Origin: Chondrus crispus
Lineage: Eukaryota > Rhodophyta > Florideophyceae > Gigartinales > Gigartinaceae
DNA: 64,000 bases
NCBI RefSeq assembly: GCF_000350225.1
Contig: NW_005179222.1
Coordinates: 228,958-292,957, forward strand
Direction of reading: 5' to 3'
Shown: piece by piece, positions 55,385 to 64,000 of the stretch
How the letters are laid out: the number at the start of each line of letters is the position of its first letter
How positions within the stretch are numbered: position 1 is the stretch's first letter
Translations under genes and position numbers: made by a program
The notes under the pieces: model-generated
Database searches by the model: none
What the model was told of the DNA's origin: nothing
What the model saw: only the letters and a program-made list of their open reading frames with translations

Positions 55385-55390
55385 TTCCCT

Positions 55391-56495
55391 CTACTTCTGA
55401 CGTGACGTATCCTCATTGTGGCTTCTGTCAATCCATTGATACACGGGGTGCATGATTCGTGCGCTTTTGAAGGTGTTGATTAGTGAATCGTTGCCATTAG
55501 CCTTTGTCAAGCAGTCAGCTAGATTGTGTTCAGATCGAATGAATCCGATCTGTTCCATTTCATTTTGTTGGTACGCCTTTTTGACTACCTCGAGGTCAAT
55601 CATTAGTCTTTTTTCAACCGTTGTAGATGCCTTTGTGATAAAATCAAATAGTGAGAGACTATCCGTAAACATTACGATCAGTATCTTTATGTTCATCACT
55701 GTATGTCATGTCTGAGAATGAAGTCCATATCAAAAGAGTCAGCAAAGGCCATGGTTTCGCTGCCTAAAACTGATCTTGACACTCGCGTAGCCTTATGAGA
55801 CGACCAATAGAGTGGTTGGCAAAGTTTTCTGCTATCACATAGAAATATGATGTATCCAAGCTGAGAAGAGCCGTCAGATATGTTTGCATACGAAGCATCT
55901 GAAAAAACTCTTATGTGTAACTTGCTATCGTCAAGTTTGGGATACCTCAATGGTAGGTATGGCTCTTTCTTGAGTCGTCTAATGGTGCGGTTAATGTATC
56001 GGATTTGAATTTTTGGATCCGTAGCATACTGTGATTCGGTAACCAGGGCGGCTTAAGCAATAGAGAAACTGATATCTGTTCTAGTGTACGCAATCCAGGC
56101 TAATTTAGCTCTTAATGATCGATATGACTTGTACGTGGCCGTGTTCGGCAGCCTCTCTATCTTTCGGATGTACGACGTTTGGTGGATCATGTATTCCGAA
56201 TCCTTTTTTTCAACTTGTACTCCGACGAAACTGAACTTATCGTAAGTTCTTCCCTTACACTTGAACTTCTCTTCTGTCTTGTGGGCTAGATCTGAATACT
56301 CCTTGGTACCTGCTTGAAGGGCATCGTCCACGTAAGTAATGCACATGCCGTCAAGCTTGTCCCGTATGCATTTAAATAAAAATGCTCCATCACCGGTTGT
56401 TCCAGTCATGTCCAAGTCCTGTTTTATATGATTGCTGATGGTACGGCTCCAGTAATCACCACTATCGGCAGACCGTACAAAGGTTTTAACAACCT
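55391..56495 (-). pseudogene. Copia D pol, left part: RT catalytic half and RNase H
   Basis: Minus strand from 56495: VVKTFVRSADSGDYW, ITYVDDALQAG (YVDD), FSFVGVQVEKKD, YRSLRAKLAWIAYTRTDISF, then TAA at 56053-56055, FSDASYANISDGSSQLGYII (RNase H), and after a frame change near 55705 LSLFDFITKASTTVEKRLM and EHNLADCLTKANG to a TGA stop just beyond SRQK. The final domain order is that of Ty1/copia. Confidence 0.9.
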
Positions 56496-57065
56496 TGTAG
56501 TACAACGGCGCGAAGGCAATCGCACCACCGCTGCCGCCCTGAGATACAGTATGATGGGCTGTAAGCGCGAGAAGAACTGTAAGGAGTTATATTAACAGCA
56601 CACTGCCGGTGCAGAGTACAGTGGTACCCCGCTGGTTACACGTGTAGGATCCGAACGGTAAGTAATTAGTAGTTAATGGCACAAATTAGCCAATTTAGCA
56701 CAGTAGCTGGTATACAGTAAGTAACAGCTACTGTAGCGGGACAGGTGTCCTGGCGTCCCACTTAGGGGTTAAGACCGGGGGCACCTGCCCCGTTCCAGTA
56801 AACGGGGGCAGACTCGCCTCCCTTCCCTTTACGGCTTTTTGCTAACTCCGTCCGGTTTTACCTCTAAGTCTCAGGCTTCTAACCCGTGACCGGCCGTCCG
56901 GGTCTAACACCACCGATCAGCTGCGCGTCACTGGCCACGTGAGCCTTCCCTCTTTTCGAGTCCTTCTGTACGGTTTGCGCTCGCGTGGGTTACCCAGCGG
57001 CGCGCGCTCCCTTACCTCTAAATCCCCTCGTTCCGAGTGGTCGGGACGACGGTAGTTATACCACA
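56496..57065 (+). repeat. 5' LTR of element C (570 bp)
   Basis: TGTAGTACAACGG...GTTATACCACA. Followed within three bases by TGGTACTCTTGTGG, a candidate primer-binding site. Confidence 0.95.
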
Positions 57066-57192
57066 TTTTGGTACTCTTGTGGAAGGCATAACTGCAGAGG
57101 TTGAACCCGCACTGGATCGCCAGCGCGAGCAACTACCGATCGGATTGAAAGAGGTCGAAAATCACCGCGGCGATCGCCAGTGATCATCGACG

Positions 57193-59642
57193 ATGAACCG
57201 TGCGGATTCCGCCGGAGAAGATACAGCCTCCGGGCGAGCAAGTACCCGCAGTGGCAGAGGCGCACAGCGCCCCCGGATCGACAATCCGGAAGCTCTGCTA
57301 CGCCCGCCGTCTACAAGGGGCCAGAAGACCCCTTCCGTGTCGGACACCACCGCCGGACTACCGGCTGGTGGGGGGAACTGCGTACAAGTACTGTACGACG
57401 CGTTACTCCCGCGACTACAAACCTGGATGGAGGATTTCCTCGCTGAGGAACTACCTCAGGTCGTCCAGGTTTGCCTCGACCGAACGGCACCAAGACTGGT
57501 GGCGGAGCATGCGGACACCGCGCTCCGCGCCCTGCTGGACGAGAAGATCGTCCCCCTCGTACGCGACGAGGTAGTGGCAGCGCTCGCCGCGGAGGGGGAC
57601 GAATCTCCGACCGCATTGGCTCTAAAGGGAGCTATTAGCTTCGCCGTGGCCATCCGTCTGGCCACGACATTTACCGAAACGGGAGGCGCGGTACCGCCGC
57701 CGGCGCCGCGCCGTGAAACCGTTCCGGACTCAAGCCTTAATATCGCTGATCCGATCGGCGCCGTACCCGGGCTTGATAGGATGGACCCTCACCCGAAGGG
57801 CAGAGCCATCTATCTCCCAACCGTTCACGGTGCTACAAGGAGGACTACAGAAAATGTCCTCCCCATACTCGCCGGTACGGGCGGCCCCCGCGGGACAGAC
57901 AACCGCCTGGGGCTCCCCGAGACAGAGAATCAGGACCCGTACCGGTTGAGCAGAAGACGTGCACCCGGCACGCACAGGACCGAAGCGGAATACACCCGGT
58001 ATTCCGAGGCAGAAGACCCCCGTCACAGGACGGATGAAGACCGCGAAGAACGCCGCTGGCGATACCGCGATAACCGCGACGCACGCCACGGGCGATACCG
58101 CGATGCCGGAGGGGGAGGATACCCCTCCGATGATGACCCATCCGGTTCGGAAGACTCTCGCAGGCGGGGCCACAGGGCACGCCGCGATATAAGCCGAGAC
58201 CGGCACCGGCACGACCCGTCCGACTCGGAAGACTACCACACCGAGTCGGATGAGGGGCTTCGTCGCTCGAGCAGACGCCGCCGGGCTGCCCCGACGAGCG
58301 ACGAGCGACGGCCCACGGTAATCAGGCCCCTCAATGACCTGTTTACCAAGGCCGTCAACTACAAGACCTACCGCCTGGAACGGCGTAGCTTGCGCTACGA
58401 CTCCACAGTAGCGCGGCACATTAACCGTTACCGAAAAAACTGGATGTGCAGATGAGGTCCCACACGTTCAGCGGTCAAGATCCGATTGCGGTATTGGGAT
58501 TCCTCGCACGCCTCAAGATGGCGTGCGACCACAACGGGATCACCGAGGGAGCCGCCGTGTGGTGCTTCCAGTTCTACCTCACCGGTCAGGCTCACGCCCT
58601 ACTCCAGTCCCGTCTCAATGGAAATACCATGGCGGTTGACGTGGAGCGGCGCGAACTGCTCAGGACGTACCCGCAGGTCGTCAACTTTTTGTTGCGTACC
58701 TCTGCGACCGATGAGGTAATTTCCGAAGCGGTTGGTGACGTGACCTCCTTCCGTCAAAGTTCGAACATGACGGAGGAGGTCTACAGTAACCACCTCTGGG
58801 ACAAGGCCCTTCGATGCGGTACGGTATTCTCCGACCGACGGTTGAAGTCCCTATTCGTCGAGGGGTTACTTCCCGCCACGTGCGCGCAGGTCCGCAATTA
58901 CCTCGCTACGCACCCGGATGTGGATTACCAATCCGTGGCTCGATACGCGCAAGCGATCGGAGAAACCAATCGGGCTTCCCGTCGACAGGGGATGTCCGCC
59001 ATGGCGCACCGAGAGCCGTCCGGAGTGGCTAGAAGGTTTGACCGCACCGCAAGGACACGGCCTGTGCTGTCGGTTGAGTCGGCATCCGACATCCCGACAG
59101 CTGGAGGATCCGTGACAGAAGAAATCTTGGCCGTCACGGACCACACCGCGACGCCGAGCTCGTTAAGCTCGCCGCCGACGAGTTATCACCCGTCGCCGGC
59201 AGCCTCGGCATCAGGCGCAGCGGGTCCGCCCGCCAACCCGGGCGATGTGCGCGCAGGACCGTACGGGAGGCAGGGGCAGAACCCACGGGTCCGGTTCTCC
59301 AGTGGGGGAATCCCCGGACCGCCGCCGTGTCGGTTCTGCCTTGACACTACGCACCGACAAGAGGAGTGTCCCGTCGTTGCCGATGCGGGCCTGCGGGCCA
59401 AGCTTCTGGAGGCACGAGAGGCCAACTACCAGAAGCTACGCATCCGGCAGGGCCTCCGCCCGGGATCCCCGTTCAACCGCCAGGGGCCGTCCGCTTGGAG
59501 AAACCAGCGTCCGCCGGCCCCCGCGGGCGTGAACGTGGTAGAGGAGCAGCACCATGACCCTACCGAAGACCACGTGGCGCAAGCCGCGGATGAAATCCGC
59601 GAGGACTTGCTGCTGACGGGGGAAGCCGGGGAGGACGCGTAG
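57193..59642 (+). CDS. Gag of element C in two overlapping frames
   Basis: Frame 1 (57193-58455, 420 codons): Pro/Ala/Arg N terminus, a helical acidic part, then a long Arg/Asp/Ser-rich stretch. Frame 2 (open from before 58440 to TAG 59640-59642): capsid-like gag domain (SGQDPIAVLGFLARLKMAC, then FVEGLLPATCAQVRNYL) and a perfect CX2CX4HX4C zinc knuckle (CRFCLDTTHRQEEC, about 59329-59370). Frame 2 is the -1 frame, and A AAA AAC at 58434-58440 lies in the phase needed for a -1 ribosomal slip, 12 bases before the frame-1 stop TGA (58453-58455). Either the two are joined by frameshifting or the A run lost or gained a base. No other stop interrupts gag, which is striking in a pol-less element. Confidence 0.85.
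58434..58440 (+). promoter_or_regulatory. Candidate -1 frameshift heptamer A AAA AAC
   Basis: Zero-frame codons are AAA AAC; slipping back one base pairs both again and continues CTG GAT GTG CAG into the capsid frame. This is a classic retroviral slippery sequence. I could not test for a downstream pseudoknot. Confidence 0.5.
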
Positions 59643-59684
59643 AGGCGACGACGTCTCTCCCCGTGCCCAGCCTCAGAAGCTTAG

Positions 59685-59984
59685 GCACCCCCGATTCGGC
59701 TGCGCCAGTGGAAGCGCAGCTGGATAACCCGGATGCTGCCGGGACCCCGCGACGTCACTGCAGCCGCCCCGATCCAGCCCGCGGCGGACGGAGAACCCGA
59801 ACCCGCCGCGGAGTATGTGGTCGACCATCTGGTTGGTCACCCGGACAGCCGCACAGGGACCCAGTACAAGGTCCGCTGGTATGGCTACGCCCCACCGGAC
59901 GATACCTAGGAACCCGCGGAGGGACTCCCCCAGGCCTTCATAGACCGCTTCTGGCGCACGCGGGCGGCAGCACGCCACCGCTAA
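59685..59984 (+). pseudogene. Chromodomain relic of element C integrase
   Basis: In the same frame as gag: EYVVDHLVGH, YKVRWYGYAPPDDT, TAG (59907-59909) exactly where the chromodomain has Trp, EPAEGLPQAFIDRFW, stop TAA 59982-59984. Chromodomains end chromovirus integrases and guide insertion, so this is the last trace of pol; everything between gag and here is deleted. Confidence 0.85.
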
Positions 59985-60054
59985 CACCGCACTGGGTAAC
60001 CCAGCGCCGGGCGGGACGATCCCGCGGAGGACCTCCCCCCGGTTGGGGCCAATC

Positions 60055-60683
60055 GCCACAGACGCACGCGGAACCCCGCCCACGTCACCGCCAACCCCGC
60101 GCCGGAAGACCCGGCGCAGGAGGGAGCGAGGTCGCCACAGACGCACGCGGAACCTCGCGCGCGTCACCGCAACCCCCGCGCCGGAAGACCCGGCGCAGGA
60201 GGCGGCCAATCGCCACGGACGCACGCGAAACCTCGCGCGCGTCACCGCAAACCCCGCACCGGAGGACCCGGCGCAGGAGCAGGCGAGGTCGCCACCGACG
60301 CACGCCGAATCCCGCGTGCGCCACCCCAAACCCTGCACCGGAATACCCGGCGCAGGAGGGGGCCAAGTTGCCACGGACGCACGCGAAACCCCGCGCGCCT
60401 CACCGCAAACCCCGCGCCGGAAGACCGGGCGCAGGATGGGGCGAGGTCGCCACAGACGCACGCGGAACCTCGCGCGCGTCACCGCAACCCCCGCGCCGGA
60501 AGACCCGGCGCAGGAGGCGGCCAATCGCCACGGACGCACGCGAAACCTCGCGCGCGTCACCGCAAACCCCGCGCCGGAAGACCCGGCGCAGGAGGGGGCA
60601 AGGTTGCCACTGACGCACGCGGAACCCCGCGTGCGCCACCCCAAACCCCGCACCGGAATACCCGGCGCGGATGGGGGGCGACT
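60055..60683 (+). repeat. Tandem array, eight 78-79-bp units, four-unit higher order
   Basis: Units start near 60055, 60133, 60211, 60290, 60369, 60448, 60526 and 60605, each beginning GCCACNGACGCACGC. Units 2-4 match 6-8 better than their neighbours and are exactly 315 bases apart; units 1 and 5 are 314 apart. So a four-unit block was duplicated. 78 and 79 are not consistent with a maintained reading frame; the long frames across it are artefacts. Confidence 0.92.
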
Positions 60684-61489
60684 TCGCCGAGGGTCTCCTC
60701 CAGGCGGCCACCACCCGTTTACGGCGCACGCGGATCCCCTGTGTGCCACCGCCCGAGCCGTACCGGATGGACCGGCGCGGGGGGGAAGCTGACCCGCCGG
60801 CAGGACGACCTGACGCGGCGGTGGTCAAACGGCTTGGCGCCCCGGTGCATACCCGCCGCCGAGAGACGGAACCCAGCCGCGTAAATACTGTATGGGAACG
60901 ACCTCGCCGGGGCTCCAGGGCACTGTGGACCACGAGTTGCGCGAGCGGCATACACCGCCCGGCACGTGTGGCCGCTGGACCACGGCGGCGGTTCAAGACG
61001 CCTCCGATCCTCGGGGAGTACCCAATCGGAGCTCGTCAAACCGCCGAGAAACCACCCGCCGCAAGGAAAAAGCAGGCGGAAATTACCAAGGAAAACACCG
61101 GTTCCGTCCCAAGCCGGTAATGGGGACGCGCACCGGGTGTTGCGAGGGGAACGGGAACCCGCCCCCGCAATGACCCGTCACGACGATAGTGCAGTCGCCC
61201 GCCCGTCGGGCCGCGGTACGCGTCAGCCCGACATGGAAGCGCGGAGGGAAACCCGCAGCGGTACCCCCGACCAGGCGGTCGGGAAGATCTCACCCCGACG
61301 GGCGACCCCGGGGGTAGGCCACAGGCCGCACCCGTCGCAGTAACCCGCCACCGCAAGAGCGCGTGGGCAACCGCGCGCTACCGCTGCCTCGCGCCGAATT
61401 AACCCGGCGCGGAGGGCCCTGGACGGCAAGGAGGCGACTCCGGTCGTCGGCTTTTAATTAAGCCCAAAAGGGGGCTGCGTTTTTCCTCC

Positions 61490-62430
61490 TAGAAGGATGG
61501 GAAAAAATCGTAGCCCCTTCCCGTTAACGGCATTGTACTCCCCAGGTCTGCCCGCGTCCGGAGGTCCCAAGACGGAAAATCCGACTTTGGGAAGGCCCAG
61601 GCGGATTTGTAAACCGGAACTGTAAAACGCTGTTTCTGCCCGTTTCTTACAGTTTCCTTTCGTTTCCAAATCGCGCCTCCGCGGAAAGTGACAACGGCAG
61701 GACTTACCGACCGGTTTTGGACGAACGGCAGAGCGTACCGCCGCTGGGAGCTCCCCACTGACCGCACGGACAGGCTGGCGGTCACACACCCCGCTGTCTC
61801 GCGGGTGAAAGGGCGCCGTCTTTGGAAAAACGGCCAGCCCTCCGGGGGGGTGGGGGAAAATCGCTTCTTTGGCGCCGGTTTGATGATGCCCGGCGCCGGG
61901 GGAAGACGCCCCACCGCAACGGGAAGCCTACCCGGACGGTTGAAGGTACAGCGGGTCCGTCCGCTGTACCTGTAAACCCGAGTTCCCGCTCGGTTCTTCA
62001 AGGGAACACTGTACGGGAAGAAGGGCTACGAATTCCCCTCTAGAAGGGCGAATGAAAATCGTAGCCCATATCCGAGAACGGTTCCATACTCCTGGGGTCG
62101 TCGCCGACCTGGGAGTATTTGGAAACAGAAACGTGTTTATGCCGTTTCTGACTATTTTTTACAGTTTCTATTGCTTTCCAAATAGGAACCGTTCGGGAAA
62201 GGGACTACCGTGCGGTTTTTGCTCGTGTTTTGGACGACAGAGGTACCGCACGCCCGGGGAAAGGTCTGGGACGTACCGCTGCGGGGCTGGCGGGGGCGTA
62301 CCCGTGGGGTTATAGAGGAAATAGAAAGGGAATTCTTGGAAAAATGGCCAGCCCTCCGGGGGGGTCCTGGAAAAAGGCTTCTTTGCGCCGGCTGCTCGAG
62401 GCCCGGCGCAGGCGGAAGCCACCCAATCCA
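61490..62430 (+). repeat. Diverged direct duplication in element C 3' region
   Basis: About 61490-61915 and 62040-62430 share ordered blocks: CCT(C)TAGAAGG, ATCGTAGCC, a Thr-rich-coding GTTTCT tract, CTTTCCAAAT and GGCCAGCCCTCCGGGGGGG, at offsets falling from 551 to 514 bases. Non-coding as far as I can see. Confidence 0.65.
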
Positions 62431-62670
62431 GACGGTGGCGTACCGCGAATGGAACCGGGAACAGCAGGAGCGCTGAACTCCTCCGCGCGGGTCGGGAAAT
62501 GACCGCCGCTGCGGGTGTGCATGCGAGTGAGGACCGCAAAAAGGTACCTACTGTACGGCCGCGTCTCCACGGCCGACGCATGGTCTCCGTTCGGGATAGA
62601 GGACTGTCACAGCTGGCACGGATTTTAGTCCGTCGCGACGGGGACGTGTCGTGAAGTAAGGAAGGGGGTC

Positions 62671-63248
62671 TATAGTACAGCGGCGCTAAGGCAATCGCAC
62701 CACCGCTGCCGCCCCGGGATACAGTATGATGGGCTGTAAGCGCGAGAAGAACTGTAAGGAGTTATATTTACAGCACACGGCCGGTGCGGAGTACAGTGGT
62801 ACCCCGCTGGTTACACGTGTAGGATCCGAACGGTAAGTAATTAGTAATTAGTAGTTAATGGCACAAATTAGCCAATTTAGCACAGTAGGTGGTATACAGT
62901 AAGTAACAGCTACTGTAGCGGGACAGGTGTCCTGGCGTCCCACTTAGGGGTCAAGACCGGGGGCACCTGCCCCGTCCCAGTAAACGGGAGGCAGACTCGC
63001 CTCCCTTCCCTTTACGGCTTTTTGCTAACTCCGTCCGGTTTTACCTCTAAGTCTCAGGCTTCTAACCCGTGACCGGCCGTCCGGGTCTAACACCACCGAT
63101 CAGCTGCGCGTCACTGGCCACGTGAGCCTTCCCTCTTTTCGAGTCCTTCTGTACGGTTTGCGCTCGCGTGGGTTACCCAGCGGCGCGCGCTCCCTTACCT
63201 CTAAATCCCCTCGTTCCGAGTGGTCGGGACGAAGGTAGTTATACCACA
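62671..63248 (+). repeat. 3' LTR of element C (578 bp)
   Basis: First bases read TATAGTAC where the 5' LTR has TGTAGTAC, so the terminal TG has mutated to TA. The rest aligns throughout with 56496-57065. Confidence 0.95.
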
Positions 63249-63253
63249 AACCT

Positions 63254-64000
63254 CAGCAACTTGCCCTGGTTCAGTTCAAATTCTCCAGTCGGTTTGATGT
63301 ATACACCCCTCATAAGTTTTCTGCGCTTCGAAGGTATGCTTGAGTCACATCTGTTGAAAATAGTCGGAATCGGCATATTGCTGCCAATCCGATTAAAATT
63401 CGTGTGGAGTGTTGCCTTGATGTGGCAGTATCATGTACAAGAGACGTTTTTAGCTTATCCTTGTATCCTTGAACTACAAAACGGGCTTTCCATACTTCGT
63501 CTTTAGTGCCTCCATCTTTTATTGCTAGTACAAATCTACTGCCGAGAATATTTGCGTTCTTAGGCACTTCTGACTTGCAGACAAGCTTCCAAGTTCCTTT
63601 CTCAATGAAACCTTGCAGCTCCTTCTTCTTTGCGGCTCCGAATCTTTCATCGATCGATCTAGGGTCACCAGGTTTGATCACTTCAATGATTTCTACATCA
63701 AAATTAGAGGGCTTTGGTCTGTTTACTGATTTAAACGGCTTCAACATTGTAGTAAAGAACTCGTCCCGTGAGAGGATGTCTGTTGGTCCAGAGTTTTCTC
63801 GAACATAAGGCTTAACTTGTTGCATGTTCATGGTCTTATGCCATTGCCCGTCGTTGCTCTTAACATCAACTATCTTGTCCCTTATACCTGTGATGGTAGC
63901 AGGTCCAATTCATTCTTTACTTCTTTCTTGATACACAAGTACTTCTTGGCCTAATTCAAATAAGAAATCGGTTGCGGTTGGGAATCTTTCTGGTAAGGGC
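63254..64000 (-). pseudogene. Copia D pol, right part: pre-RT and RT start
   Basis: From the window edge: LGQEVLVYQERSKE, TGA (63910-63912) where the family has Trp, then IGPATITGIRDKIVDVKS. Further on GTWKLVCKSEVPKNANILGS and VLAIKD, WKARFVVQGYKDK and FSTDVTQAYLRS, the first RT motifs. The frame changes near 63310 and reaches element C at YIKPTGEFELNQGKLLR-like sequence, resuming at 56495. Confidence 0.88.

Larger units (their letters stand above)
59985..62670. other. 3' non-coding region of element C
   Basis: 2.7 kb of GC-rich sequence with the tandem array and the duplication but no supportable gene. A purine tract (GGAAGGGGG, about 62660-62668) precedes the 3' LTR. Confidence 0.6.
56496..63248 (+). 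mobile_element. Gypsy element C, pol-deleted derivative, 6.75 kb
   Basis: LTRs 56496-57065 and 62671-63248, duplication AACCT (56491-56495, 63249-63253). Contains gag in two overlapping frames, a chromodomain relic, a tandem array and a diverged direct duplication. Protease, RT, RNase H and integrase core are absent, so it would need another element's pol. The LTRs differ at about 15 places plus a small insertion (an extra AGTAATT near 62850). Confidence 0.95.
55020..64000 (-). mobile_element. Copia element D, split by element C, runs off the window
   Basis: Minus-strand Ty1/copia element. From the window edge leftward: region before RT, RT start, element C (56496-63248), RT catalytic part, RNase H, stop near 55391, purine tract, LTR. 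The 5' half lies beyond 64000. Pol carries one frameshift and at least two stops. Confidence 0.9.

Noticed and set aside
60043..60792. Long repeat-protein ORFs over the tandem array
   Set aside because: The units are 78 and 79 bases, so no frame is maintained; open frames on both strands come from lack of stops in GC-rich repeats.
1..64000. CRISPR arrays, bacterial operons, tRNA or rRNA genes
   Set aside because: Repeats present are tandem or LTR type without CRISPR spacing; the window is eukaryotic; no tRNA or rRNA signature was found by eye.

Overview
The window is nuclear DNA of a eukaryote with compact, nearly intronless genes and a heavy load of LTR retrotransposons. A red alga of the Chondrus type fits best. 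That is an inference from gene style, GC-rich Ty3/gypsy chromodomain elements and the mix of elements; no marker proves it. Host genes that look intact are a PRA1-family membrane protein (1207-1830, minus), ribosomal protein uL18/RPL5 with one intron (3353-4587), a DrrA-like ABC ATPase (4900-6198, minus), a 1972-residue TPR protein resembling CABIN1/Hir3 (45764-51682) and a membrane TPM-domain RING-H2 protein (52907-54310 or 54377).

Most of the rest is transposable-element strata. From left to right: a MITE with 17-bp inverted ends (2703-2812); a broken Tc1/mariner transposase (7211-7766); a 380-bp LTR (7973-8352) whose partner lies at 45135-45514; two solo LTRs with exact 5-bp target duplications (9646-10319, ACTAG; 10536-11143, GAAAT); a 100-N gap; gypsy element A (minus strand, 12549-29970), split by the complete 13.8-kb gypsy element B (15557-29373, duplication CATCT, both LTRs); and a third solo LTR (30125-30730, CATAT) that cuts a transposase-like ORF.

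From about 30 to 42 kb lies a cluster of damaged, mostly unrecognised ORFs: the transposase-like protein, a SET-like fragment, a possible 2-oxoglutarate dioxygenase, a possible Tudor/Agenet-like protein and two unknown proteins, with two inverted-repeat structures. It reads as a decayed multi-gene mobile unit. It is followed by copia element E (42528-45514), broken by a 1.58-kb LTR-like insertion with duplication ACGAC.

The right end is copia element D (minus strand, runs off the window), split by gypsy element C (56496-63248, duplication AACCT). C keeps gag and a chromodomain relic but has lost protease, RT, RNase H and the integrase core. Its 3' region holds an array of eight 78-79-bp repeats with a four-unit higher order.

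The most interesting signals are: a large antisense ORF between pol and the 3' LTR of B; internal stops in B that are all TGA and each one C-to-T step from CGA; a correctly phased A AAA AAC slippery heptamer joining two gag ORFs of C; four near-perfect palindromes with 1-3-nt spacers, two of which break element reading frames; and the 30-42 kb cluster.
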